This document shows, piece after piece, positions 8,296 through 17,103 of a stretch of 64,000 nucleotides of DNA. This DNA is from Erythrobacter mangrovi (GTDB lineage: Bacteria; Pseudomonadota; Alphaproteobacteria; Sphingomonadales; Sphingomonadaceae). The notes under the pieces were generated by a model. The model made no database searches and was not told the DNA's origin. It saw nothing but the letters and a program-made list of their open reading frames with translations. Every line of letters begins with the position of its first letter. Position 1 is the first letter of the stretch. The translations under genes and the position numbers were made by a program. Location of the stretch: contig NZ_CP053921.1 of the NCBI RefSeq assembly GCF_013260645.1, forward strand, positions 1 through 64,000. The letters are read 5' to 3'.

Positions 8296-9914
8296 CGTGC
8301 CAGCGCTTCGGCGATCAGCTTGCGGCTGTTCGCGATGCCGTAAAGCGCGATGAAGCTGCCCATACGCGGCCCTTGCGAGGACCCGAGCAACGTTTCGTAG
8401 AGTGCCTTGAACCAGTCGCGCAGTTTGTCGAAGCCGAACTCCTCGCGCTTGCCGATCTCATAGACTTCGGTCTGGATGTCCTCGGCACTGGTATCCGCCG
8501 CCGCACTCGCCAGGTAGGCGTCAAGCGCACGCAGGGCTGCCGCTTCGTTCGCCGCCGGCGCGCGCTTGTGCAACGTCGGCGCGATGTAGTCGCGAGTATA
8601 GGCCACCGCGGTCGCAATCAGCGCCGCGAGCTCGGGCGTTACCTTGCCCGCACCGATGTAGCTTTCGAGATACTCGCGCAAATTCGCCTCGGTCGCCTCG
8701 GTGCCGAGCACGCTCGCCAGGTTGAGCAGAAGGCCATAGGTCACCGGCAGGCTATCGCCCGCACCCGGGGCTTCCTCAGCCTCGAACCCGCCGTTGGCGC
8801 GCAGGAGATGCCACGCCGGATTGCCCAGCTGCTTGTCGAGTTCCTGCGTCGACAGGGCGCTGCGGAACTGCCAGTAATCGTCGACAGCGCGCGGGATCAC
8901 GCCCACGTGGAGCTGCTTGGCGCTCTTGGGGTTGGGGAAGATGTAGAAACCCAGGCTCTCTTCCGAGCCATAGGTCAGCCATTCCTCGATCGTAAGGCCA
9001 TTGCCCTTGGACTTGGAGATCTTCTCGCCCTTCTCGTCGAGGAAGAGCTCATAGATCAGGCCTTCGGGCTTCCGCCCGCCGAGCACCTGCACGATCCGGC
9101 CCGACTGGGTCACGCTATCGGTCAGGTCCTTGCCGCACATTTCGTAATCGACGCCGAGCGCGTACCAGCGCATCGCCCAGTCGACCTTCCATTGCAGCTT
9201 CGACATGCCGCCCAGCGCCGATTGCTCGATCACGCTGCCGTCTTCGTCGGTGAAGCGGACGATCCCGGCCTCTGCATCGACCACCTCGACCGGCACTTGC
9301 AGCACTTTCCCGCTGGTTGGGGAAACCGGAAGAACCGGCGAATAGGTCTTGCGCCGTTCCTCGCGCAGCGTGGGCAGCATGATGTCGAGGATCGCCTGGT
9401 TCCTGCGCAGCACCTGGCGCAGCGCCTCGTCGAAGGCGCCCGAATTGTACTCGTCGCTCGACGAGACGAACTCATATTCGAAACCGAAGCGATCGAGGAA
9501 GTCGCGCAGTCGGGCATTGTTGTGGTGCGCGAAGCTTTCATGCGTGCCGAACGGATCGGGGATGCGCGTCAGCGGCTTCCCGAGGTTAGCCTCCAGCACC
9601 GCCTTGTTCTCGATATTGTCGGGGACCTTGCGCAAGCCGTCCATGTCGTCGGAGAAGGCGACGAGCCGCGTCTTGCCGTCTTCGGGCTTCGCCCCGATCA
9701 GCGCCTCGAAAGCGCGACGGACCAGCGTGGTGCGCAGGACTTCCTGGAAGGTGCCGATATGCGGCAGGCCCGAGGGACCGTATCCCGTCTCGAACAGGAC
9801 CGGCGACCCATCCGGCTTCACGCCGTCAGGATAGCGTTTGAGAAGCTTCTGCGCCTCCTGGAACGGCCAGGCCTTGGATACGCGTGCAGCTTCGATCAAA
9901 TCAGTCATGCTCAT
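8292..9914 (-). CDS. lysK: lysine--tRNA ligase, class I
   Basis: A 540-residue class I aminoacyl-tRNA synthetase. The HIGH-type motif is in GPSGLPHIGTF near residue 50 and the KMSKS-type motif is KISKSKGNG near 290. This is the archaeal-type LysRS found in many alphaproteobacteria in place of the class II enzyme. It attaches lysine to tRNA-Lys in the cytoplasm. ATG 9914 (MSMTDLIEAARV) is preferred over a longer reading; ATG 9908 is also possible. It is the first gene of a two-gene unit with the DUF1003 protein. A dispersed repeat lies 80 bases upstream. Confidence 0.95.
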   Translation of the reverse strand: MSMTDLIEAARVSKAWPFQEAQKLLKRYPDGVKPDGSPVLFETGYGPSGLPHIGTFQEVLRTTLVRRAFEALIGAKPEDGKTRLVAFSDDMDGLRKVPDNIENKAVLEANLGKPLTRIPDPFGTHESFAHHNNARLRDFLDRFGFEYEFVSSSDEYNSGAFDEALRQVLRRNQAILDIMLPTLREERRKTYSPVLPVSPTSGKVLQVPVEVVDAEAGIVRFTDEDGSVIEQSALGGMSKLQWKVDWAMRWYALGVDYEMCGKDLTDSVTQSGRIVQVLGGRKPEGLIYELFLDEKGEKISKSKGNGLTIEEWLTYGSEESLGFYIFPNPKSAKQLHVGVIPRAVDDYWQFRSALSTQELDKQLGNPAWHLLRANGGFEAEEAPGAGDSLPVTYGLLLNLASVLGTEATEANLREYLESYIGAGKVTPELAALIATAVAYTRDYIAPTLHKRAPAANEAAALRALDAYLASAAADTSAEDIQTEVYEIGKREEFGFDKLRDWFKALYETLLGSSQGPRMGSFIALYGIANSRKLIAEALAR

Positions 9915-9993
9915 GCGGAGTGCCTTTGCCGCAAGACCGCGCTTTCGCAAGTGCGAAGTGTTGGACCGATGTTGGAACTGTGCCCGAAGAACC

Positions 9994-10026
9994 CGACTCG
10001 ATGGAACACTTGGAACACGGTCCTGG
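9994..10026. repeat. dispersed TGGAACAC pair repeat, copy 1
   Basis: TGGAACAC occurs twice here with a 9-base period, inside a unit that also ends in GGTCC and is almost the same as the copy at 41097-41130. It lies upstream of lysK. Function unknown; it could be a regulator site or a small repeated element. Confidence 0.55.
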
Positions 10027-10170
10027 CGATTAATCTGCCGATCCCCATCCGGGCTTCAATCCAAGAGCGTGCGGGCGTGGATCTGGAGATATGCATGACG
10101 CGAATTCTAAGGGACCCAGATGCTGTAGGACAGGATCCCGCCGGCAATTTGCGACCTGGCCAAAAATTGT

Positions 10171-10203
10171 GCTTGACCCTGACATGATGTAAAGGTGCAT
10201 TTC
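10171..10203 (+). promoter_or_regulatory. CueR-type promoter/operator of copA-cueR
   Basis: A -35 TTGACC (10173-10178) is followed by an imperfect dyad, TGACAT centred against ATGTAAAGG, and a likely -10 around 10198. That gives the long ~19-base spacing typical of promoters activated by MerR-family proteins. The copA start is about 30 bases downstream and the cueR-like regulator gene is the second gene of the operon, so autoregulated copper induction is expected. Confidence 0.65.
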
Positions 10204-10227
10204 ACACATCGGCAAAGGAGAAAGCCG

Positions 10228-12588
10228 ATGAATTCGCATCATCACCACGATCATAGCGGGTGCCACCATGGGCATGCCCCGGCACAGCATGAAGCCAAAG
10301 CGGTCGATCCGGTCTGCGGCATGACCGTCGATCCCGATACCACCCCCCATCGCACACAGCACGCGGGGCAGGACTATCATTTCTGCAGCGCATCCTGCCT
10401 GACGAAGTTCAAGGCCGATCCGGTCCGCTGGCTCGAACCCCGGGCCGATGTGACAGTGGATGCGGTGCCTGAAGGCACCATTTGGACCTGCCCCATGCAT
10501 CCAGAGATTCGGCAGGATCACCCCGGCGCCTGTCCCATCTGCGGGATGGCGCTAGAGCCGGAGATCGCCACTGCAGATACCGGCCCCAGCGAAGAACTGC
10601 TGGACATGACACGACGGTTCTGGATCGGTCTGGTCCTGGCCCTGCCAGTCTTTGTCCTGGAGATGGGCAGCCATCTGTTCCCAGCGCTGCATCAGCTGGT
10701 GCCGATGGACCGTTCGGCATGGCTGCAGTTCGCACTCGCCACGCCGGTGGTACTGTGGGCTGGTTGGCCATTCTTCGAGCGCGGCTGGGCATCACTGGTC
10801 AGCCGACACCTCAACATGTTCACGCTGATCGCGATGGGAACCGGAATTGCGTGGCTCTACAGCGTCGTTGCGCTGATGGCCCCGAACGCCTTCCCGGAAA
10901 CCTTCAGGGGACCGGGCGGAATGGTCCCGGTCTATTTCGAAGCCGCATCGGTCATCGTGGTCCTGGTCCTGCTGGGGCAGGTGCTCGAACTACGCGCCCG
11001 CGAACGCACCTCCGGCGCGATCAAGGCGCTGCTTGGCCTCACTCCCAAGACGGCCCATCGCCTTGGCGATGATGGGTCTGAAGCCGAAGTGCCGCTGGAA
11101 GACGTCATGGTTGGCGATCTCCTGCGCGTTCGGCCGGGCGAAAAGGTTCCCGTCGACGGCAAGGTTGAGGAAGGGCGTTCGACCCTTGATGAGGCGTTGG
11201 TCACCGGCGAATCCATGCCGCTGTCCAAGGAAGTGGGTGACCATGTCATTGGCGGAACGATCAATCAGACCGGTTCGCTGATCATCCGGGCTGAAGCGGT
11301 CGGCCGCGATACGATGCTGTCCCGCATCGTGCAGATGGTGGCGGAGGCGCAGCGTTCGCGCGCGCCCATCCAGCGCCTGGCGGACCAGGTGGCTGGCTGG
11401 TTCGTGCCGGTGGTCCTGGCAATCGCGATCGCGGCATTCGCCGCATGGTCGATCTGGGGACCGGAACCCCGCTTTACTTACGGCCTCGTTGCTGCAGTGG
11501 CGGTCCTGATTATCGCTTGCCCCTGCGCATTGGGACTGGCCACGCCCATGTCGATCATGGTCGGCGTCGGTCGTGGGGCCTCGCTTGGCGTGCTGATCAA
11601 GGACGCGGCCGCACTGGAGCGACTGGAAAAGGTCGACACGCTGGTGGTCGACAAGACGGGCACGCTCACCGAAGGCAAGCCGGCGCTCACGCGCATCGTC
11701 CCCGCATCCGAATGGGAAGAGAACGATCTGCTTCGGCTGGCAGCAGCGGTTGAACGGGCTTCGGAGCATCCTCTGGCGAAGGCGATCGTCGATGGCGCGC
11801 TCGATCGCGAGATCGACATCCCGAGTGTCTCCGATTTCGACGCCCCAACGGGCAAGGGAACTTCGGGTACTGTCGAAGGTCGCAATGTGGCCTTGGGCAA
11901 TGCCCGCTTCATGCGCGAGATAGGCGTTTCGATCGAATCGATGGAGATGGCCGCTGAGGATCTCCGTGCCGACGGCGCAACGGCCATCTTCGTGGCCGTC
12001 GATGGCAAGGTCACTGGCGTCCTGGCGGTTGCCGACCCGATCAAGTCGAGCACTCCCGCAGCGCTCGCGCCGCTCAAGAAAGCGGGCATCAGGATCGTCA
12101 TGATGACGGGCGACAATCGCACGACTGCGGAAGCAGTCGCTCGGCGCCTCGACATTGCCGAGGTCGATGCCGACGTCCTGCCCGATCGAAAGGGCGAGGT
12201 CGTTGCCAGGCTGCGCAGTGAAGGGAAGGTTGTGGCCATGGCCGGGGACGGCGTGAACGACGCCCCTGCGCTGGCAGCAGCGGACGTTGGGATTGCCATG
12301 GGGTCGGGGACCGACGTGGCCATGGAAAGCGCCGGCGTGACCTTGCTGAAGGGCGATCTCAACGGGATCGTTGCCGCCATCGCGCTGAGCCGCAAGACGA
12401 TGCAGAACATTCGCCAGAACCTGTTCTTCGCATTCTTCTACAATGCGCTCGGCGTGCCCGTGGCGGCCGGTGTCCTGTACCCGGCCTTCGGTATCCTGCT
12501 CTCACCGATCATCGCTGCAGCGGCCATGTCGCTCTCATCGGTCAGCGTCGTCGGCAATGCGCTTCGCCTCAACCGGGTGAAGCTATGA
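10228..12588 (+). CDS. copA: copper-translocating P-type ATPase
   Basis: A 786-residue P1B-type ATPase. In order: a His-rich start ([13 protein letters not shown]), a YHS metal domain ([10 protein letters not shown]...FCSASC, about 27-65), a heavy-metal-binding domain ([20 protein letters not shown], about 90-112), transmembrane helices, the CPC site at 431-433 (IACPCALG), phosphorylation Asp 475 in DKTGT, HP at 514-515 and GDGVND at 673-678. CPC-type pumps export Cu+ (or Ag+) from the cytoplasm. There is no classical CxxC HMA domain. ATG 10228 has AAAGGAG upstream. The stop overlaps the regulator start by four bases. Confidence 0.93.
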   Translation: MNSHHHHDHSGCHHGHAPAQHEAKAVDPVCGMTVDPDTTPHRTQHAGQDYHFCSASCLTKFKADPVRWLEPRADVTVDAVPEGTIWTCPMHPEIRQDHPGACPICGMALEPEIATADTGPSEELLDMTRRFWIGLVLALPVFVLEMGSHLFPALHQLVPMDRSAWLQFALATPVVLWAGWPFFERGWASLVSRHLNMFTLIAMGTGIAWLYSVVALMAPNAFPETFRGPGGMVPVYFEAASVIVVLVLLGQVLELRARERTSGAIKALLGLTPKTAHRLGDDGSEAEVPLEDVMVGDLLRVRPGEKVPVDGKVEEGRSTLDEALVTGESMPLSKEVGDHVIGGTINQTGSLIIRAEAVGRDTMLSRIVQMVAEAQRSRAPIQRLADQVAGWFVPVVLAIAIAAFAAWSIWGPEPRFTYGLVAAVAVLIIACPCALGLATPMSIMVGVGRGASLGVLIKDAAALERLEKVDTLVVDKTGTLTEGKPALTRIVPASEWEENDLLRLAAAVERASEHPLAKAIVDGALDREIDIPSVSDFDAPTGKGTSGTVEGRNVALGNARFMREIGVSIESMEMAAEDLRADGATAIFVAVDGKVTGVLAVADPIKSSTPAALAPLKKAGIRIVMMTGDNRTTAEAVARRLDIAEVDADVLPDRKGEVVARLRSEGKVVAMAGDGVNDAPALAAADVGIAMGSGTDVAMESAGVTLLKGDLNGIVAAIALSRKTMQNIRQNLFFAFFYNALGVPVAAGVLYPAFGILLSPIIAAAAMSLSSVSVVGNALRLNRVKL

Positions 12589-12983
12589 ACATCGGGAAGG
12601 CATCCCGTGCCAGTGGCGTATCCGAGCGGATGATCCGCCATTACGAAGCCATCGGACTGATCCCGCCGCCAGTGCGGCGGGATTCAGGCTATCGCGATTA
12701 TTCCGATGCCGATGTCCAGCGTCTGCGGTTTGCCGCCAATGCCCGCGACCTGGGGTTTCCCATCGAGGAAATCCGCGAGCTGCTGAGCCTGTGGGGCAAC
12801 GACCAACGCACAAGCGCAGATGTCAAAGCCCTGGCGCTTGCGAGAGCGGATGAACTGGGACAGAAATCCGCCGCACTCGCTGCGATGCGAAACGCCCTGC
12901 TCGACCTTGCCAGCAAGTGCCAGGGCGGTAGCCGCCCCGACTGTCCGATCATCGAAAAGATCTCCGAACAGAAGCCATCGTAA
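12585..12983 (+). CDS. cueR: MerR-family copper-responsive regulator
   Basis: A 132-residue MerR protein with an N-terminal winged helix-turn-helix ([18 protein letters not shown]), a dimerisation coiled coil, and the metal loop C112-x7-C120 followed by PII. The two cysteines fall at the positions known for E. coli CueR, which binds Cu+, Ag+ or Au+ in two-coordinate form. It overlaps copA by the ATGA junction, so pump and sensor are made together. It should bind the 19-base-spaced promoter at 10171. HmrR, the alphaproteobacterial name, is equivalent. Confidence 0.92.
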   Translation: MNIGKASRASGVSERMIRHYEAIGLIPPPVRRDSGYRDYSDADVQRLRFAANARDLGFPIEEIRELLSLWGNDQRTSADVKALALARADELGQKSAALAAMRNALLDLASKCQGGSRPDCPIIEKISEQKPS

Positions 12984-13066
12984 TTGCCGGGGATGGCTTC
13001 GACAAAGACGCGAACGTCGATTCCACCCATGTTTACTTTGCGTTCCTGCGCTCGCATGGTTGCCGC

Positions 13067-15820
13067 GTGAGCGCCCCCCTGCCCCTCCCCTCGTTGCACG
13101 CCAGCCACGCCGGAACATGGCTGCGCGATGCCAATGGCGGCACGCGCGGATGCTCGAAGGGCGAAGCGGTCATGGCGGCAGCGGACACTCCGCTGCTGAT
13201 GATGAATGCCCCGCTGGTGGCGAGCCGGCTGGGCTATCCGGACCTTTCGGGCCTCGACCTGCTCGAACTGTTCGCCTTCGTCCATCCGTCGAAATTCTGC
13301 GTGCCGACGCCCAAGGGACTCGCTCATGCGCTGGGACTGGAGGAACCGGCGGACGATGCCGCAGTGCCGCTGCTACTACAGCAGGCTGCGGGCGCGCTGA
13401 TCGCGATTTGCGAGAGCGCGGCATGGGAACAGCGCGAGGGCGCGTGGTCGGTGCTGCAATCACTGGCGCGGCTGCGCTGGCCCTGGGCGGGCGTGCTGGC
13501 ACCCCATATTCGCAAGCCGGAAACGGCCGAAAAATGGCTCTTTTCGAAGCTGCCCGAATGGGAGGAAGCGCCCGACAGGCCTCAGCCGCAACAGGTGCTG
13601 ATCGAGGAAGCCGAGATCGAAGGTCAGCTCGAGCGGCTGACTGGTGAAGGGGCCGAACGGCGCGAAGGGCAGCGCGATTTCTCGCAGACAGCCGGCAGCG
13701 TCTTCGCCCCGCGCGATCGCGAGCGACGCCCGCATATCCTGTTGGCACAGGCCGGTACAGGCATCGGCAAGACGCTCGGCTACCTCGCCCCCGCCTCGCT
13801 GTGGGCGCGGCTGTCGGGGGGCACGGTGTGGGTCTCGACCTATACCAAGAACCTCCAACGCCAGCTGCGACGCGAGAGTACGCGGGCCTGGCCGGCCGCC
13901 CGTCCCGACGGCTCGCAGCCCGTGGTGGTGCGCAAGGGGCGCGAGAACTACCTCTGCCTGCTCAATCTCGAAGACGCACTGCAAGGCGGTTTTGCCGGGC
14001 GGCCCGCGATCATGGCGCAGCTGGTGGCGCGCTGGGCAGCCTATTCGCAGGACGGCGACATGATCGGCGGCGACCTGCCCGGGTGGCTGGGCACGTTATT
14101 CCGCAAGCGCGGGATCGCGGCACTGACCGACCAGCGCGGCGAATGCGTCTACGCCGGGTGCCCGCATTACCGGAAATGCTTCATCGAACGCAGTGCCCGC
14201 GCCGCCGCGCAGGCCGACCTGGTCATCGCCAACCACGCGCTGGTGATGGTGAACGCCGCGCGCGGGCGCGACGCCGCCAATCGCCCCACCCGCATCGTGT
14301 TCGACGAGGGGCACCACGTCTTCGATGCCGCCGACTCCACCTTTTCCGCCGCGCTGAGCGGGGCCGAGGCGATCGAGCTGCGCCGCTGGATCATCGGCCC
14401 GGAAAAGACCAGCCGCGGCCGGCGCCGAGGCCTCGCTGCCCGGCTTGCCGATATCGCGAGCTATGATGATGCGGGTGGCGAGGCGGTCGAGGCCGCGGTC
14501 GAGGCTGCACAGGCCCTCCCCTCCGAAGGCTGGCTCGGCCGGATCGGCGAAGGCGTGCCGCTCGGCCCGCTCGAAGCGCTGCTCGCACAGGTACGCGCCG
14601 TCACCTACGCACGCGACGAAAGCGGTCAGGAAGCCGGCTATGGCATCGAGACCGAAACGTCGCAGCTACCCGGCGAACTGGTCGAGGCCGCAACCATCGC
14701 CGCCGAAGCCCTGGCCGAAATCCGCAAGCCCCTGCTCAAACTTGGCGGGCGGCTCGAGGCGGTGCTCGAGGATGCACCCGACTGGCTCGACAGCCAGGGT
14801 CGTGCACGGATTGAGGGCGCTCGCCACTCGCTGGCATGGCGCATCGACCTGATCGCCGCGTGGGAGGCGCTGCTCGGCCGGCTTGGCGGGCCCGCCGATC
14901 CCGAGTTCGTCGACTGGCTGGCGGTCGATCGCAACGACGCGCGCGAATTCGACGTGGGCCTCCATCGGCATTGGCTCGACCCGATGAAGCCCTTCGCCAA
15001 GACCGTGCTCGAACCGGCCCATGGAGTGCTGCTGACCAGCGCTACCTTGACCGACCGCGATGAGGCAGGGCCAGACTGGGCGCATGCGATCGCCAAGAGC
15101 GGCGCATTGCACCTCGACCTGAAACCCAGGACCACGCAAGCGGATAGTCCGTTCGATTACGCGGCACGGGCTGAAGTGCTGATCGTCACCGATATCCGCA
15201 AGGGCGATATCCCCGCCCTCGCCGGCGCCTATGCGCGGCTGATCGAGGCGAGCGACGGCGGTGTGCTGGGCCTGTTCACCGCGATCCGGCGGATGCGCGC
15301 GGTCTATGGCCGCATTGCCGATCGGCTCGCGCGCAATGGCCTGCCGCTCTACGCACAGCATGTCGACCCGATCGACACCGGCACGCTGACCGACATCTTC
15401 CGCGACGATCCGCGTGCCAGCCTGCTGGGCACGGACGCCCTGCGCGACGGAGTCGATGTTCCCGGGCATTCGCTACGTTGTGTGGTGATGGAAAGCGTGC
15501 CCTGGCCACGCCCGACCATCCTCCACCGCGCACGTCGCGCCGCTGCCGCCGAGCAGGAGGGCGGAGCGCAGCGCTATGACGACCGGATCATACGGGCCCG
15601 GCTGGCCCAGGCATTCGGGCGCCTGATCCGCACACGCGACGATGCGGGCCACTTCGTTGTGCTCTCACCTGCCTTTCCGTCGCGCCTGCTATCCGCCTTC
15701 CCACCGGGGACGCCGGTCATACGTGTGACACTCGAAGAGGCTTTACAGCGCGTCGCGCAGGGTGTTGGAAAGGCACAAGCGAACCGCATCCCCGACGAAA
15801 CGGAGAACCAGCCCTCGTGA
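13067..15820 (+). CDS. ATP-dependent DNA helicase, DinG/XPD-like
   Basis: A 917-residue superfamily 2 helicase. Walker A is AQAGTGIGKT (residues 227-236), the Walker B-like box DEGHH begins at 413, and four cysteines (C297, C360, C365, C371; CVYAGCPHYRKC) lie between them as expected for the iron-sulfur domain of DinG/XPD enzymes. Near the C-terminus DGVDVPG and the Arg-rich LAQAFGRLIRTRDD correspond to motifs V and VI. It should unwind DNA 5'-3' during repair or at R-loops. The start GTG 13067 is the first in frame. The N-terminal ~200 residues precede the helicase core and are not matched to any domain. The gene overlaps the next one by GTGA. Confidence 0.88.
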   Translation: MSAPLPLPSLHASHAGTWLRDANGGTRGCSKGEAVMAAADTPLLMMNAPLVASRLGYPDLSGLDLLELFAFVHPSKFCVPTPKGLAHALGLEEPADDAAVPLLLQQAAGALIAICESAAWEQREGAWSVLQSLARLRWPWAGVLAPHIRKPETAEKWLFSKLPEWEEAPDRPQPQQVLIEEAEIEGQLERLTGEGAERREGQRDFSQTAGSVFAPRDRERRPHILLAQAGTGIGKTLGYLAPASLWARLSGGTVWVSTYTKNLQRQLRRESTRAWPAARPDGSQPVVVRKGRENYLCLLNLEDALQGGFAGRPAIMAQLVARWAAYSQDGDMIGGDLPGWLGTLFRKRGIAALTDQRGECVYAGCPHYRKCFIERSARAAAQADLVIANHALVMVNAARGRDAANRPTRIVFDEGHHVFDAADSTFSAALSGAEAIELRRWIIGPEKTSRGRRRGLAARLADIASYDDAGGEAVEAAVEAAQALPSEGWLGRIGEGVPLGPLEALLAQVRAVTYARDESGQEAGYGIETETSQLPGELVEAATIAAEALAEIRKPLLKLGGRLEAVLEDAPDWLDSQGRARIEGARHSLAWRIDLIAAWEALLGRLGGPADPEFVDWLAVDRNDAREFDVGLHRHWLDPMKPFAKTVLEPAHGVLLTSATLTDRDEAGPDWAHAIAKSGALHLDLKPRTTQADSPFDYAARAEVLIVTDIRKGDIPALAGAYARLIEASDGGVLGLFTAIRRMRAVYGRIADRLARNGLPLYAQHVDPIDTGTLTDIFRDDPRASLLGTDALRDGVDVPGHSLRCVVMESVPWPRPTILHRARRAAAAEQEGGAQRYDDRIIRARLAQAFGRLIRTRDDAGHFVVLSPAFPSRLLSAFPPGTPVIRVTLEEALQRVAQGVGKAQANRIPDETENQPS

Positions 15821-16344
15821 AGATTCTCGGCCTGCTGCGCCACGCCAAGTCCGACTGGGGGCATAGTGACAAGCGGGATTTCGACCGCGGCCTGAACGAA
15901 CGCGGGCATCGCGGGGCACACGTGATCGGCGAGCATATCCGCGACCATGGCATCAAGTGGGACAAGCTCATCGCCAGCCCGGCAGAACGGGTAAAGCTGA
16001 CGTTGTGCGATGCAGTGCCTTCGCTTGAGCCCGAATGGGACGAACGGCTCTATCTCGCCGGGACCGATACGATCATGGACGTCCTGCGCGAGTCAGGTGG
16101 CGACGCGAAGGCAGTGCTCCTGGCGGGCCACAACCCCGGCCTTGGCGACATGCTGTTCGAACTGGTTTCCCCGAAGAACGAGAACGACCTTTACGACGAG
16201 GCCAAGGTCAAGTTTCCGACGGCCGCCTATGCGGTGTTCGAACTGGATATCGACGACTGGGCCGACCTGCGCGATGATTGCGGCGTGCTGGTCCACTTCG
16301 CCCGCCCGCGGGACCTCGATCCGGAACTCGGGCCGGAGTACTAG
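15817..16344 (+). CDS. SixA-like histidine phosphatase
   Basis: A 175-residue histidine-phosphatase-family protein with the catalytic RHAKSDW motif (residues 8-14; phosphorylated His 9), a second Arg in ASPAERV, and the later His in LAGHNPGL. SixA dephosphorylates phosphohistidine in phosphotransfer proteins such as ArcB and PtsH-like carriers; here the target is not known. The GTG start overlaps the helicase stop by four bases (GTGA), so the two are translationally coupled, which is an unusual pairing. Length is close to E. coli SixA. Confidence 0.85.
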   Translation: MKILGLLRHAKSDWGHSDKRDFDRGLNERGHRGAHVIGEHIRDHGIKWDKLIASPAERVKLTLCDAVPSLEPEWDERLYLAGTDTIMDVLRESGGDAKAVLLAGHNPGLGDMLFELVSPKNENDLYDEAKVKFPTAAYAVFELDIDDWADLRDDCGVLVHFARPRDLDPELGPEY

Positions 16345-16443
16345 CTGTTGACGACCGCTTACGGGCGTCGGGTTATTTCCGTCTGGAATCGGGAGCAAGC
16401 ACACGCTTAAGCCCGCCGCACTTCGGAAGCGTTCTGCAAGCTC

Positions 16444-16830
16444 CTAGCGAGTACGACGCTCAATCAGTGCCGAGCGTTTACGCGCGTTTCGTACCATTGA
16501 GCGCAGTAATTGCCCCTTGGATCGCGCCTCCCCACCTGGTTGATCCAACAGCTCATCAATCGGAAGCGTTGCGACGGTCTCTTCCGCAGCCATGAAGCCA
16601 TTCCGCCAATAGTCGTCCATCCGACCGAATTCTTGCATCGAACGAGCCTCAAGTTCTCGGATCAGCCTCGATTGAACGCGGCCAGCAACCCACATCTCAG
16701 CGTTTCGACGGTGCTCCGCAAACTCGGCTCCAATCTCCTCAACAATGGCAGGGGTTGCCTCGATCTTTAGTCGGCCCAATAGCCTTCTTGCCGCTAGTCT
16801 ATCGACCTCCCAACACCGCGACTCACCCAT
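16444..16830 (-). CDS. hypothetical protein
   Basis: A 128-residue, mostly helical, charged protein without signal peptide or membrane segment. I do not recognise it. It opens MGESRCWEVDRLAARR and ends in a strongly basic tail (VRNARKRSALIERRTR) that could bind nucleic acid. Codon use is less GC-biased than in neighbours, and the gene stands alone between the convergent SixA-like gene and 270 bases of apparently empty DNA. A purine-rich GGGGAATTGGGA precedes the ATG. It could be a spurious ORF, but the length and the ribosome site argue for a real gene. Confidence 0.45.
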   Translation of the reverse strand: MGESRCWEVDRLAARRLLGRLKIEATPAIVEEIGAEFAEHRRNAEMWVAGRVQSRLIRELEARSMQEFGRMDDYWRNGFMAAEETVATLPIDELLDQPGGEARSKGQLLRSMVRNARKRSALIERRTR

Positions 16831-17049
16831 GTCCCAATTCCCCTAAAGCCAACGCCAAATAGTGACACGAATGGTTCAATCGCGACAGCAGACATTTGCC
16901 CAGCGACTGTTTTTGGGTCTCAAGCGGACCACCGGCATTCAACCGGACACGCAGCCCGCCGCCCCCCTTTATTGCTGGAGTTGCAGCCAGCCAAGAATGG
17001 TACCGTTGGCGCGTCCCCATAAGGCACAGTCAAGCACGGCAGAGACGAT

Positions 17050-17081
17050 GGGGGCCCGGCGTCATACGACGCCGGGCCCCC
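17050..17081. terminator. hairpin terminator of the TonB receptor gene
   Basis: A perfect 14-base-pair stem (GGGGGCCCGGCGTC / GACGCCGGGCCCCC) with a four-base loop ATAC lies 23 bases beyond the stop of the minus-strand receptor gene. No T-tract follows. The remaining sequence from 16831 to 17049 shows no gene that I can support. Confidence 0.75.
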
Positions 17082-17103
17082 TCAATCTTGCTGATGCCGT
17101 CTG

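Larger units (their letters stand above)
9915..10227. other. intergenic region between lysK and copA
   Basis: This 313-base gap separates divergent genes. It holds a direct repeat of TGGAACAC (10002-10018), one copy of TGTAGGAC (10124-10131), and a MerR-type promoter (10171-10203) serving copA. I found no convincing ORF or RNA gene in the rest. Confidence 0.6.

Noticed and set aside
9994..10040. General stress sigma (EcfG) promoter suggested by GGAAC
   Set aside because: GGAAC is present, but no GTT is found 16-17 bases downstream at either repeat copy.
8373..10187. A 604-codon open frame on the plus strand opposite lysK
   Set aside because: It is the antisense of a well-supported class I lysyl-tRNA synthetase; long antisense frames are expected at this GC content and it has no domain or signal of its own.
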